The translations under genes and the position numbers were made by a program. A stretch of 64,000 nucleotides of DNA from assembly GCF_014892515.1 (NCBI RefSeq), contig NZ_JADBGR010000043.1, positions 1 through 64,000 on the forward strand, written 5' to 3'. Position 1 is the stretch's first letter, and every line of letters starts with the position of its first letter. The notes under the pieces are model-generated. The model was not told the DNA's origin. It did no database searches and was given only the letters and a program-made list of their open reading frames with translations. This stretch comes from Myceligenerans pegani (lineage in GTDB: Bacteria; Actinomycetota; Actinomycetes; Actinomycetales; Cellulomonadaceae). Positions 43,001 through 51,235 of the stretch are shown here, in pieces.

Positions 43001-43771
43001 GGGCGCGTGGGGCGCGGGCGGGAGCGCGCGTACGCGTACTTCCTGTACCCGCCGGAGAAGCCGCTCACCGAGCAGGCCCACGACCGTCTCGCGACCATGG
43101 CCGCCCACACCGACCTCGGCGCCGGCATGCAGATCGCCATGAAGGACCTGGAGATCCGCGGCGCCGGCAACCTGCTCGGCGGCGAGCAGTCGGGCCACAT
43201 CGCGGGCGTCGGGTTCGACCTGTACGTGCGGATGGTCGGCGAGGCCGTGGCGGCCTTCCGGGGCGATCGCGAGGAGGAGGTCCCCGAGGTCACCATCGAG
43301 CTGCCGGTCGACGCCCACCTGCCCGAGACCTACATCGCGACCGAACGGCTGCGCCTCGAGGCGTACAAGAAGATCGCGACCGCGCACGACGACGCCGAGC
43401 TCGGCGAGGTGCGGGCGGAGCTCGCCGACCGGTACGGCACTCTGCCCGACGTCGCGTCGGCGCTGTTCGACGTCGCGGCGTTCCGCAACCACGCCCGCGC
43501 GGCCGGTCTCACGGACGTCACGGCACAGGGCAAGTACGTGCGGTTCGCGCCGGTGGACCTCGCGGAGTCCCAGACGCTGCGCCTCAAGCGGCTGTACCCG
43601 GGCACCGTCCTCAAGCCGGGCATCCGCGCGTTCCTCGTCCCGTTCCCGACGACGGCGCGCCTGGGCGGGCGCCCCCTGCGCGGCGCGGAGATCCTGGACT
43701 GGGCGAGGCAGCTCGTGGACGCGGTCGTCCTGGGCGAGGTCGCCGCGGCGGCCAAGGCCGCCACCCGCTGA
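40010..43771 (+). CDS. mfd: transcription-repair coupling factor
   Basis: A 1253-residue Mfd translocase that removes stalled RNA polymerase and recruits UvrA. The N-terminal UvrB-like region starts HLTGLLPLLLADPGV; the RNA polymerase-interacting CarD-like domain (LRAGDYVVHEQHGVGRFV) is near residue 565; Walker A GDVGYGKTEIALRAA is near 725, with VIVDEEQRFG as motif II and CTTIVETGLDISNANTLI and QLHQLRGRVGRGRERAYAYF in the second RecA lobe. The TRCF C-terminal domain follows. A low-complexity insert lies near residues 385-440. ATG 40010 fits the family start. Confidence 0.97.
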   Translation: MHLTGLLPLLLADPGVAAAVEHVGARGEADVVGPVGVRPALLAAASERRPLVVVTATGREADELATAVRAYLPAGHEDDVAVLPAWETLPHERLSPRADTVARRLAVFRRLAHPAAERGQAGPVRVLVMPVRALLQPVVGGLGELAPVALAGGDTADLTDIAQQLTDAAYTRVDMVERRGEFAVRGGILDVFPPTEDHPLRCEFWGDEITEIRWFAVADQRSLEIAERGLWAPPCREILLTDAVRERAASLAESLPGAAEMLEKVADGTPAEGMESLAPLLVDHMVPVLDLVPGDALLILNESERVRRRAHDLVATTQEFLEAAWVGAAAGGSVPLSGGGGADLSAASFATLAEARAVAAKRGLGWWTLSSFGQDVELAQVSDDGAAGAGGVSAGPPADPVASPAADASSHLPGWLAGTEPGEPTAGAPSGERPINPAGEIFPVGARDVESYRGDFARALKEVDSLQKSGWTLVLTTEGHGPAKRMSEQLSEAGTAARLESSLETEPEAAVVHVMAGGVGRGFVAPELRLAVFSDQDLTGRAGGAGTRDMRRMPSRRRNVVDPLQLRAGDYVVHEQHGVGRFVEMVRRSLGGGANGAMREYLVIEYASSKRGQPGDRLFVPTDQLDQVTKYVGGEAPSLNKMGGADWKNTKARARKHVKEIASELIRLYSARMATQGHAFGPDTPWQRELEDAFAYVETPDQLASIDEVKADMEKPVPMDRLICGDVGYGKTEIALRAAFKAVQDGKQVAVLVPTTLLVQQHFETFSERYAGFPVTVKALSRFQSDKQSEEVVDGLRKGTVDVVIGTHRLITGAVRFKDLGLVIVDEEQRFGVEHKETLKQLRTNVDVLAMSATPIPRTLEMAVTGIREMSTLATPPEERHPVLTYVGAYEEKQIAAALRRELLREGQVFYVHNRVESINRAAARLNELVPEARIGVAHGKMSEHQLDQVIRSFWEKELDVLVCTTIVETGLDISNANTLILERADVLGLSQLHQLRGRVGRGRERAYAYFLYPPEKPLTEQAHDRLATMAAHTDLGAGMQIAMKDLEIRGAGNLLGGEQSGHIAGVGFDLYVRMVGEAVAAFRGDREEEVPEVTIELPVDAHLPETYIATERLRLEAYKKIATAHDDAELGEVRAELADRYGTLPDVASALFDVAAFRNHARAAGLTDVTAQGKYVRFAPVDLAESQTLRLKRLYPGTVLKPGIRAFLVPFPTTARLGGRPLRGAEILDWARQLVDAVVLGEVAAAAKAATR

Positions 43772-43790
43772 CCAGGTCGGCCGCGGGCCG

Positions 43791-43842
43791 AGCACGACCT
43801 TTCCGTTGGTGGGAGCGTGGTTGTCGACGGAAACGTCGTGCT
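43791..43842. terminator. bidirectional terminator between mfd and hipA
   Basis: Arms AGCACGACCTTTCCGT and ACGGAAACGTCGTGCT pair over 16 bases with one mismatch, around a 20-base loop. The element lies 19 bases after mfd and 42 bases before the hipA stop, so it can serve both converging genes. Confidence 0.75.
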
Positions 43843-43884
43843 GGACGGGCTGCGGGTCCGGGCCGGTCGGGACGGCGGCTCGAG

Positions 43885-45153
43885 CTATGCCGCCAGGCCC
43901 TGGGCCTCCGTGCGGTTCGGGTTCTCGAACGCCTCCGCCATCAGGGTGATCTCGCCCTTCGGGAGCTTCATGTCGCGGGCCAGGTCCGCCCAGCCCGCGG
44001 TCGCGTCCGAGACCTCGGCGACCACCTGGCGCGCGTCGTCGGGGCGCAGCCCGTACGAGGCGGACGTGTCCAGCAGCACGCGGATCTCGCGCTCGATCCG
44101 GTTCCCCATGGGCCGCAGCGGCGTCGACTCGGCGACGGAGAACGGGTCCGGGTTCACGTCGAACAGCGGCGCCAGCGACCAACCCTCGGTGCGGCGCAGG
44201 AAGCCGTGGTTCTTCATGTGGTCGTCCACGTTGCGCACGAGCAGGGTGAACGCGACCCGGCGGAACAGGTCGTGGCCGTCCGAGCTCGGCCGGCCGGAGT
44301 GGTCGGCGAGCGTCTCGGCGAGCGTGCGGTAGTCGATCGTCTCGAAGAACGCCTTCTGCACCAGCGACTCCGCCGACAGGAACCCGACCCGCCGGCCGTC
44401 GGACAGCCGGTCGAACCGCCGGGTCAGCAGGATGCTGTGCCGGCCGTGGTCCCCGTCCACCCGGTGCAACCGGGCCACGGGAACCTCGATCCCGGCCCGC
44501 GACGCGAGCCGCAGCGTGAGGTACTCCCACGCCTGCACGTCCCACCGGTCCGTGCGCAGGGGAAGCTTGGCCATCCACAGCTCGCCGTCGGCGTCCCGCA
44601 CCGTGACCTTCGGCCGCGCCCCGCCCATCGATGTCCCCGCGGCGACCAGCAACCGCAGATCCCGGTCGGACCCGCGATGCTCCGCGACGGCCTCCGCCGC
44701 GTCCGTCAGCGCCGGCAGGTCCACGAGCTCGGGCATGTCCGAGCGCGGCGGCGCGAGGAACGTCTCGCCGCCGTCGAGCGAGAGGCGCAGCGCCCCGAGC
44801 CGCGTCTCGTCCTGTACGCCGAGCAGGAAGTCCCTCTCGGTGAGCCGGACCGACGCGCGCTCCTCGGCGCGGGCGGTGTTCCGCTCCGCGTGGAACAACA
44901 GCGTGCGGCCCCACTGGTCCGGCTGGCAGTCGGCGAACGTGCCGAACATCGGCCGGTCACCCGCCGACGGGATCGGCCCCGGCGTCAGGGGCAGCTCCGG
45001 ACACAACGCGTAGGCGCCGGGCGTGCGCAGATACGCCTCGGCGTACCGGAACGTACTGCCGACGAGCGCGCCACCGGTGTTGAGGTGCAGGTCGAGCTCG
45101 CCGGCGTGGACCTGCCGGCCGCCGGGCAGATGGACCTCGACATGGATCGCCAC
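43885..45153 (-). CDS. hipA: HipA-family serine/threonine kinase toxin
   Basis: A 422-residue HipA toxin. The N-terminal couple_hipA-like region carries GQWGRTLLFHAERN-type sequence (PDQWGRTLL); AAGTSMGGARPKVTV is the Gly-rich nucleotide loop; the kinase core has FTLLVRNVDDHMKNHGFL (N-x-D-D-H-x-K-N, catalytic Asp) and LAPLFDVNPDPF (D-x-N-P, metal). In E. coli HipA phosphorylates glutamyl-tRNA synthetase to cause dormancy. All key residues are kept, so it should be active. The HTH gene hipB is 35 bases upstream on the same strand, the usual order. Confidence 0.93.
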   Translation of the reverse strand: MAIHVEVHLPGGRQVHAGELDLHLNTGGALVGSTFRYAEAYLRTPGAYALCPELPLTPGPIPSAGDRPMFGTFADCQPDQWGRTLLFHAERNTARAEERASVRLTERDFLLGVQDETRLGALRLSLDGGETFLAPPRSDMPELVDLPALTDAAEAVAEHRGSDRDLRLLVAAGTSMGGARPKVTVRDADGELWMAKLPLRTDRWDVQAWEYLTLRLASRAGIEVPVARLHRVDGDHGRHSILLTRRFDRLSDGRRVGFLSAESLVQKAFFETIDYRTLAETLADHSGRPSSDGHDLFRRVAFTLLVRNVDDHMKNHGFLRRTEGWSLAPLFDVNPDPFSVAESTPLRPMGNRIEREIRVLLDTSASYGLRPDDARQVVAEVSDATAGWADLARDMKLPKGEITLMAEAFENPNRTEAQGLAA

Positions 45154-45188
45154 GGCGGCTCAACTCCTCACGTAGTGTTCGGCGCCCC

Positions 45189-45491
45189 TCAGCCGGGAAT
45201 CCTCACGCGCTGCGGGAGGGTGCGTTCGGCGTGGAAGCGCCCTATCTCGGTGGTCAACGGGTCGGTCGCACCGACCACGGCATCGGCCACTCCCAGGACC
45301 CGGAGCACCGCGAGGGTGTTCTCCAGGCTGACGGTGCCGGTGCCGTTCTCGATGTTGCGCAGGGTGGTGCGGGTGATGCCGGCGCGATCCGCGACGAGCT
45401 GCGCGGTCAGGCCGTGGATCTTGCGCCAGTTGCGGACGTGTTCTCCGATCGAGGTGAGGTCTCGGTGCGTTCGTTGGGACGTGCGGGCCAT
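45189..45491 (-). CDS. hipB: HipB-like HTH antitoxin
   Basis: A 100-residue XRE-family protein. The HTH spans VRNWRKIHGLTAQLVADRAGITRTTLRNIENGTGTVSLENTLAVLRVLGV in layout, with TRTTLRNIE as recognition helix. ATG 45491 gives the usual HipB size; longer readings run through the promoter. It should neutralise HipA and repress the operon. An operator-like palindrome lies 80 bases upstream. Confidence 0.9.
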   Translation of the reverse strand: MARTSQRTHRDLTSIGEHVRNWRKIHGLTAQLVADRAGITRTTLRNIENGTGTVSLENTLAVLRVLGVADAVVGATDPLTTEIGRFHAERTLPQRVRIPG

Positions 45492-45569
45492 GGTGTCGGG
45501 CTTTCTGGACGACGGCGGTCTGGGCGCGCCGCTCGGACTGTGGTCACCAGGATAGCCGTCGTCGCCCCT

Positions 45570-45591
45570 AATGGACAGTGTGCTGTTCATT
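45570..45591. promoter_or_regulatory. candidate HipB operator
   Basis: The dyad is AATGNACAG-N4-CTGTNCATT: nine-base arms with a single non-matching position each, centred upstream of hipB. It is AT-rich against its surroundings and the only strong symmetry in the hipBA promoter. Confidence 0.55.
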
Positions 45592-45658
45592 ATTCGCCCA
45601 GGCGCCGCCGAGCGGATGCCGGGTGGACGCCAGGCGGGACTCGGGCCGCCGCCCGGGT

Positions 45659-45676
45659 GGTGTCCAGCCGGACACC
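45659..45676 (-). terminator. hairpin terminator after the AMP-forming ligase
   Basis: GGTGTCC-AGCC-GGACACC makes a perfect 7-bp stem 16 bases past the ligase stop on the minus strand. Confidence 0.6.
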
Positions 45677-45692
45677 GGACACCGGGCACCCG

Positions 45693-47357
45693 TCACCCCG
45701 GCATCCCCGGCAGCATCCGCTTCACGACCTTGCCCGTCGGGTTGCGCGGCAGGCCGTCCAGGAAGAACACGTCACGCGGGATCGAGAAGCGGGGAAGCCG
45801 CGCCCGCAGGCGCTCGCGGACGGTGTCCGCGTCGAGCTCGCCCCGGGTTCGCGGCACGACGTAGGCCGCGAGCCGCTGCCCGAACTGCGCGTCCGGCACG
45901 CCGACCACCGTCGCCTCGACGACGTCGGGCATCGCGACGAGGGCCTCCTCGACGGGGCGGGGAAACACGTTCTCGCCGCCCGAGACGATCATGTCGTCCG
46001 TGCGCCCGACGACGAACAGCCGCCCTTCGGCGTCGAGGTAGCCCTTGTCGCCGGTGGCCATCAGGTCGCCGTACATCGGCCGGCCCGCGCCGTCGGTGTA
46101 GCCGTCGAAGTGCATCCCGTTGCCCACGCAGATCTGGCCGGTGACGCCCTGCGGGAGCGGGGCGCCGTCGTCGTCGAGGATGCCGATGCGCGTGCCGAGC
46201 GGCGGGCGGCCGGCCGTTGCCGGGGCGGCGGCGAGGTCCGTCGGGTCCGCGATCGACACCCACGACGCCTCGGTCGAGCCGTACAGGTTGTAGAGGACGG
46301 GGCCGAACGCGTCCAGGAAGCGGGTCACCTGGTCGGCGGGCATCGCCGCGCCCGAGAACGCGACCACGTGCAGCGACGACGTGTCGTAGCGCTCGCGCAC
46401 GGCGAGCGGGAGGTCCAGGATCCGCTGCAACATCACCGGCACCGCGATCAGCGCGGTGACCCGCCGCTCCTCGATCGCGGCGAGCGTGGCCTCGGCGTCG
46501 AACCGGCGGCGCAGCACGAGCTCCGCGTGCAGGGCCATGCCGAGCTGCATGGCGGCCAGGCCCCAGGTGTGGAAGATCGGCGTGGGGATCATCAGGCGCT
46601 CACCGGTCCGCAGCGGGATGCGGGAGAGCAGGCTCGCCGCCTCCGAGAGGCCGTGCGGCTGGGGGCGGCGGGCGCCCCGCGGGGCCGACGTCGTTCCCGA
46701 CGTCATCACGATGGTGCGGCCCGGCTCCTCCGGGATGCGGGACCGGCGCGGGGTGCCGGCCTCGATGAGGAGGTCCAGGTCCGGGGCCGTGGGGAGGCCC
46801 GCGGAGTCCTCGTCCCACGTGCTCAGGACGCGCGTGCCGGCGGGGACCGCGGGACGGGCGTCGAGGAACTCCCGGTCGGCGAGCAGGACGGCGGGGGAGT
46901 GCTCGGCCAGGACCGTACCGACCTGCTCGGCCGAGAGTCCGGAGTTGAGCAGCAGCGTCTGCGCGCCGATCTTCGCGAGCGCGACCATCGCCTCGATGAG
47001 GCCGGCGTGGTTCCGGGACAGGATCGCGACCGGCGTCCGCAGGCCGACGCCGTTCTCCTCCAGCGCGCCCGCGAGGCGGTCCGTCCGCTCGTCGATCTCC
47101 GCGAACGTGAGGCTGCGGTGTTCGTCGACGACGGCGGTCTGCCCGGGCGCGCGCACGGCGCCGGCGCGGTAGCCGCCGGCGATCGACGGCCCCCACGTGA
47201 GGAGCTGCCAGACCGCGCGGAGATCCCGGTCGAGGCGCGACGTCGGGGCCAGGACCCCCGACCGGACGAGGTGGAACCCCTGGGTGAACACGTTCTCACT
47301 TCTGCTTGCCTGGGCGAGGTCGGCGGTGTACGTCGGCGTCGTCGCGTCGGTCGGCAC
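45693..47357 (-). CDS. AMP-forming acyl-CoA synthetase
   Basis: A 554-residue ANL-superfamily adenylating enzyme that probably activates a fatty or aromatic acid to its CoA thioester. The P-loop-like motif is IVMTSGTTSAPRGARRPQ, in which the usual final Lys is Arg. NLYGSTEASWVSIA, the hinge motif ATGDKGYLDAEGRLFVVGRTDDMIVSGGENVFPRPVEEAL, and the catalytic Lys in PRNPTGKVVKRML are present. GTG 47357 follows AAAGGGGGC. It is downstream of the peptide operon on the same strand but has its own operator-like dyad, so it may be separately controlled. Confidence 0.9.
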   Translation of the reverse strand: MPTDATTPTYTADLAQASRSENVFTQGFHLVRSGVLAPTSRLDRDLRAVWQLLTWGPSIAGGYRAGAVRAPGQTAVVDEHRSLTFAEIDERTDRLAGALEENGVGLRTPVAILSRNHAGLIEAMVALAKIGAQTLLLNSGLSAEQVGTVLAEHSPAVLLADREFLDARPAVPAGTRVLSTWDEDSAGLPTAPDLDLLIEAGTPRRSRIPEEPGRTIVMTSGTTSAPRGARRPQPHGLSEAASLLSRIPLRTGERLMIPTPIFHTWGLAAMQLGMALHAELVLRRRFDAEATLAAIEERRVTALIAVPVMLQRILDLPLAVRERYDTSSLHVVAFSGAAMPADQVTRFLDAFGPVLYNLYGSTEASWVSIADPTDLAAAPATAGRPPLGTRIGILDDDGAPLPQGVTGQICVGNGMHFDGYTDGAGRPMYGDLMATGDKGYLDAEGRLFVVGRTDDMIVSGGENVFPRPVEEALVAMPDVVEATVVGVPDAQFGQRLAAYVVPRTRGELDADTVRERLRARLPRFSIPRDVFFLDGLPRNPTGKVVKRMLPGMPG

Positions 47358-47445
47358 GATGCCCCCTTTGGCTGGAAGGCCGCGCGGAGACGGCGGCGTC
47401 ACAGGCGGCGCCCCGGTACGCGTCCTCCTACGGTCCTGTTGGGCA

Positions 47446-47463
47446 TGAATGAAATAGCATTCA
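47446..47463. promoter_or_regulatory. FadR/TetR-like operator upstream of the acyl-CoA synthetase
   Basis: TGAATGAAATAGCATTCA has perfect 6-bp arms around six bases. It resembles the TGAATGA-type operators of fatty-acid TetR repressors. It lies 90 bases upstream of the ligase start and its end overlaps the last codon of the beta-lactamase-like gene. Confidence 0.5.
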
Positions 47464-48270
47464 AGCTGCCCGGGGCAACCCCCTCGTCGCGGACGCCATC
47501 GCGCCGAGCGCCCGGATGGCCTCCTCCGCGTCATGGTTCTCGTAGCCACGGGTGCAGACCGCGACCACCAGGGCGTCCGGGCCCGGCTCGCCGAGGAACG
47601 CCACGTCGTGGCGGATCCCGTCCACCCAGCCGGACTTCGAGCCGAACGGGACGTCGTCCGGGAACGACGCCGTGAGCTGGCGGTCCGTCTGCCGCGACAG
47701 CAGGTCCAGCATCCAGGCCGTCCGCTCCGGGCTCGCCAGGCGGCCCGTCACGACCGCACCCATCAGGCGGGCGAGGTCGCGTGCGGTGACCCGGTGCGAC
47801 GGGCCGCCGGTTCCCGCCGCGGCGAGATCGCAGTACAGGCGGCTCAGGACCGAGTCCGCGCAGCCCGCGTCGGCCAGTGCCCGGTTGCATGCCGCGAAGC
47901 CGACCCGCTCGATCATCATGTTGGTCGCCTCGTTGGACGAGACCACGATCATCCGCTCGGCGACGTCGGCCAGCGGCATGGGCGTGCCGTCCGGCGGGAG
48001 CCCTTCGTCGGTGTCGTCCGGCTCGATCGTGAACGGCCCCGCGCCCGGTACCTGCGACGTGAACGTCCGGGTCGCGACCAGTTCCTCGGTGAGCGACGCG
48101 GTCCCGGCGTCGAGCTCCCGCGCGGCGGCCACGAGCACCGCGAGCTTCACCGTGGAGGCGGCGTAGACGACGACGTCGTCCTCGCGAGCGGCGATCACCT
48201 CGCCCGACGCCCGCGCCACATGAAAGGCGATGAACGGCACGCCGTCGCTGTGACTCCCGGTCCGTGTCAT
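47461..48270 (-). CDS. class A beta-lactamase-fold serine hydrolase
   Basis: A 269-residue protein with the three penicilloyl-serine-transferase motifs: SxxK in YAASTVKLAVLVAAA (near residue 40), SxN-like SSNEATNMMIERVGF (near 110-115) and KSG in VPFGSKSGWVDGIRHDVAFLG. The Glu of the class A omega loop is not obvious. There is no signal peptide (MTRTGSHSDGVPFIAFHV), so the protein is probably cytosolic and may be a peptidase or amidase, not a secreted resistance enzyme. ATG 48270 has a GGAGTCTC site. It is the last gene of the peptide-import operon, 13 bases after the amidotransferase-like gene. Confidence 0.85.
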   Translation of the reverse strand: MTRTGSHSDGVPFIAFHVARASGEVIAAREDDVVVYAASTVKLAVLVAAARELDAGTASLTEELVATRTFTSQVPGAGPFTIEPDDTDEGLPPDGTPMPLADVAERMIVVSSNEATNMMIERVGFAACNRALADAGCADSVLSRLYCDLAAAGTGGPSHRVTARDLARLMGAVVTGRLASPERTAWMLDLLSRQTDRQLTASFPDDVPFGSKSGWVDGIRHDVAFLGEPGPDALVVAVCTRGYENHDAEEAIRALGAMASATRGLPRAA

Positions 48271-48283
48271 GAGACTCCTCCCA

Positions 48284-49000
48284 TCAGCCCCGTTCCACTG
48301 TCCTGAGCAGCCTGGTCCACGCCAGGACCAGGGCGCGGGACCGGGACTCGTTCTCCTCCGTGTGCTCCTTGGCGGCGGCCGCCAGGGCGGCGCGGTCGAG
48401 GCCCTGGTCCGCCAGGGCGGCCTCGTCCCAGCGCAGGATCGCGTCCGGTGACGCCTCCGGATGGAACTGGACACCCCAGGCGGCCCGCCCGACCCGGAAC
48501 GCCTGCACCCGGCATTCCGGCGACGTGACCAGCAGCGTCGCTCCGGGCGACAGCGCGGTCACGGAATCCTCGTGGTTCTCCAGCATCCACAGCGGCCCGG
48601 GGACGACGGCGAACTGGCCGAACACCGGGTCGCCTGCTGCCGCCGGGAGGACCTCCAGCGCGCACATCCCGCGTTCCGTCTCGCCCGACCTGGCGGTCAC
48701 CTCGCCGCCCGCGACGTGGGCGAGCAGTTGTTCGCCGAGGCAGATGCCCAGCAGCGGGACCTCGCGGTCCAGCGCCTCGGCGGTGAGCGCGCGCTCGCGC
48801 GGCAGCCAGGGGTGCTCGGCGTCGTCGTCGGGCAGGTAGCCGCCGCCGAGCAGGACGACGCCGTCGTACCCGTCGACGCTCTTCGGCATGCCCTCCCATG
48901 CCGGCACGACGTCGGCGGCCACGCGCGCCTCCGCGAGCCAGCGGCCGAGCCGCCGCGGGCCCGAGCCCTTCGAGTTCTGCACCACGAGGACGCGCGTCAT
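48284..49000 (-). CDS. stand-alone class I glutamine amidotransferase-like protein
   Basis: A 238-residue GATase-1 domain without synthetase partner. The nucleophile Cys is in [19 protein letters not shown], and His-Glu of the triad in [15 protein letters not shown]; the oxyanion segment [13 protein letters not shown] is also present. Free-standing members include GuaA-like and gamma-glutamyl-peptide hydrolases. ATG 49000 overlaps the dppF stop by four bases (ATGA), so it belongs firmly to the peptide-transport operon. It may cleave gamma-glutamyl or amide bonds of the imported peptide; this is inference. Confidence 0.88.
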   Translation of the reverse strand: MTRVLVVQNSKGSGPRRLGRWLAEARVAADVVPAWEGMPKSVDGYDGVVLLGGGYLPDDDAEHPWLPRERALTAEALDREVPLLGICLGEQLLAHVAGGEVTARSGETERGMCALEVLPAAAGDPVFGQFAVVPGPLWMLENHEDSVTALSPGATLLVTSPECRVQAFRVGRAAWGVQFHPEASPDAILRWDEAALADQGLDRAALAAAAKEHTEENESRSRALVLAWTRLLRTVERG

Positions 49001-50142
49001 GACCCCACCCTCTCCGGGGCCGGGAGCGGGCGCGCGAAGTGACACGCCGCCAGGTGCGCCGGCCCGCCGCCGGTGTGTTCATCACGGGCGTGTTCGTGAC
49101 CGTGCTGTTCGCCGTCGTCGTGCGTGGCGGTGCGATGTCCGCCGTCGGCCCTCGGCGGCTCCAGTGCCGGGCGGGTTGCCGCGCACGGTTCGGGGATGCG
49201 GCGCCCGCCCCCGAGCAACGGGGCCAGCCAGCAGCGGGTGTGGAACGGGCAGCCCGCCGGCGGGTCCGTCGGGGAGGGCGGGTCGCCCTCCAGCACGATG
49301 GCGCCGCCGCCGGGGGCGTCCGCTGCGCTCGGACCGGCCAGCCGCACGGACGGGTCCGGCACGGGGGCGGCCGACAGGAGCGCCTGGGTGTAGGGATGCA
49401 GGGCGCCGTCGTAGACGGCGCCGGACGGGCCTCGCTCCACCACGCGGCCCAGGTACATCACCGCGACCTCGTGGGCGATGTGCCGGACCACGCCCAGGTC
49501 GTGCGCGACGAACAGGTACGAGAGCCCGAGCTCGTCCTGCAGATCCTGCAGCAGGTTGACGACCTGACCCTGCACGGAGACGTCGAGTGCGGAGACCGGC
49601 TCGTCGCACACCAGGATCCGTGGCCGTAGCGCGAGAGCCCGCGCGATGCCGATGCGCTGCCGCTGCCCGCCGGAGAACTGGTGCGGGTAGCGGCTCACGT
49701 GGCCGGGGTCGAGGCCGACCAGTTCCAGCAGCTCGCCGACGGCGGCGGCCCGGCCACCCGGCGGGCGGACCCGGTGGATGGCGAACGGCTCGCCGACGAT
49801 CTCGCCCACGGACATCCGCGGGTTCAGCGCCGTGTACGGGTCCTGGAACACCATCTGCACGTCGCGGCGCAACTGCTTGCGGCCCGCCCGGGACAGACGT
49901 GCCACGTCCTGCCCGTCCAGGAGCACCTGGCCGCTGGTCGGCGTCTCGATCCCGACCAGCACGCGCGCGAGCGTGCTCTTCCCGGAGCCGGACTCGCCCA
50001 CCAGCCCCAGGGTCCGCCCCCGGTCGAGGCCGAACGAGACGCCGTCGACGGCCTTCACCGTGCCGACGGTGCGGCGCAGCAGGCCGCGACGCACCGGGAA
50101 GTGCTTGACGAGGTCGCGGACCTCGAGCACGTGCTCAGTCAT
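48997..50142 (-). CDS. dppF: oligopeptide ABC transporter ATPase, DppF/OppF type
   Basis: A 381-residue ATPase. Walker [16 protein letters not shown]-loop [13 protein letters not shown], signature [15 protein letters not shown] and Walker [12 protein letters not shown] are intact. The C-terminal oligo_HPY region has the Cys cluster [14 protein letters not shown] and final AACHF, seen in peptide transporter ATPases and shown to bind an Fe-S cluster in mycobacterial OppD. A His/Asp/Glu-rich insert of about 35 residues separates the third and fourth Cys. It overlaps dppD by eight bases and the next gene by four. Confidence 0.94.
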   Translation of the reverse strand: MTEHVLEVRDLVKHFPVRRGLLRRTVGTVKAVDGVSFGLDRGRTLGLVGESGSGKSTLARVLVGIETPTSGQVLLDGQDVARLSRAGRKQLRRDVQMVFQDPYTALNPRMSVGEIVGEPFAIHRVRPPGGRAAAVGELLELVGLDPGHVSRYPHQFSGGQRQRIGIARALALRPRILVCDEPVSALDVSVQGQVVNLLQDLQDELGLSYLFVAHDLGVVRHIAHEVAVMYLGRVVERGPSGAVYDGALHPYTQALLSAAPVPDPSVRLAGPSAADAPGGGAIVLEGDPPSPTDPPAGCPFHTRCWLAPLLGGGRRIPEPCAATRPALEPPRADGGHRTATHDDGEQHGHEHARDEHTGGGPAHLAACHFARPLPAPERVGS

Positions 50143-51235
50143 GGGCCGCCTCCTCGTGTTCGACCGGGGGCGGCACGTCGTGCGAGGCCAGCACCTCGGC
50201 GGCGAAATGGCACGCGGAAGCGCGGTCGACGGCGACCGCCTCCAGCGGCGGCGGATCGGTCCGGCACACGTCTCGAGCCGTGTCGCAGCGCGGGTGGAAC
50301 GCGCAACCGGTCGGCAGCGCGGCCGGGCTCGGCGGGCGGCCCGGGATGACCGGCAGGCGGCGCCCCTCGCCGTCGCCACCCGCGCCCGACGACGGGATCG
50401 AGTGCAGCAGCGCCCGCGTGTACGGGTGGGCGGGGGCGCCGAACGTGTCGCGTACGGGAGCCCGCTCCACGACGCGCCCGGCGTACATGACGGTCACGTC
50501 GTCGGCCATGCCCGCCACCACGCCCAGGTCGTGCGTGATGAGCACCAGCCCCATCCGCCGCTCGGCCTGGATCTCGGCGAGCAGCCGCAGCACCTGGGCC
50601 TGCACGGTGACGTCGAGCGCGGTGGTCGGTTCGTCGGCGATGAGCACGTCCGGGTCCAGGGCCAGTGCCGTCGCGATCATGACCCGCTGCCGCATGCCGC
50701 CCGAGAACTGGTGCGGATAGTCCTTCACCCGGCCCCGCGCGTTCGGCACCCCCACCAGGTCCAGCAGCTCCACGGCCCGGCGCCCGGCGTCCCGGCGGGA
50801 CATCCCGCGCCGCCTCCGCAGCGCCTCGGTCAGCTGGTATCCCACGGTGTGCACGGGGTTGAGCGCGGCCAGTGCGTCCTGGAACACCATCGCGATCCGC
50901 TCGCCGCACCGGCGGCGGTGCTCCCGCCGGCTCAGGCTCAGCAGGTCCTCGCCCGCCAGGAGCACCTCCCCGTGCGTGACCCGGGCGGTGTCCGGCAGCA
51001 GGCCCATCACCGCGAGCGACGACACCGACTTGCCCGACCCGGACTCACCCACCACGGCGAGCGTCCGCCCGGCCGCCACCCGGTACGACAGCCCGTCCAC
51101 CGCGCGTACGTTCCCCTCGGGGGTCCGGAACTCCACGGCCAGATCCCGCACCTCGAGCAGCGGAGTGCCCGGGCCGACCACGCCATCGTGGTCGGCAGCC
51201 GACGACGCCGCGGCAGCCGACGTGTCGCCGCTCAT
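50135..51235 (-). CDS. dppD: oligopeptide ABC transporter ATPase, DppD/OppD type
   Basis: A 366-residue ATPase. Walker [18 protein letters not shown], with the Ser-Val of the OppD class, [16 protein letters not shown], signature [15 protein letters not shown] and Walker [12 protein letters not shown] are present, then the oligo_HPY region ([12 protein letters not shown]) and Cys cluster [19 protein letters not shown]. It pairs with DppF on the inner face of the membrane. Its start overlaps dppC by four bases. Confidence 0.95.
   Translation of the reverse strand: MSGDTSAAAASSAADHDGVVGPGTPLLEVRDLAVEFRTPEGNVRAVDGLSYRVAAGRTLAVVGESGSGKSVSSLAVMGLLPDTARVTHGEVLLAGEDLLSLSRREHRRRCGERIAMVFQDALAALNPVHTVGYQLTEALRRRRGMSRRDAGRRAVELLDLVGVPNARGRVKDYPHQFSGGMRQRVMIATALALDPDVLIADEPTTALDVTVQAQVLRLLAEIQAERRMGLVLITHDLGVVAGMADDVTVMYAGRVVERAPVRDTFGAPAHPYTRALLHSIPSSGAGGDGEGRRLPVIPGRPPSPAALPTGCAFHPRCDTARDVCRTDPPPLEAVAVDRASACHFAAEVLASHDVPPPVEHEEAAHD

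Noticed and set aside
47129-47145. Another copy of the GACGACGGCGGTC core
   Set aside because: It lies in the acyl-CoA synthetase coding region and is explained by common codons for TAVVDE.
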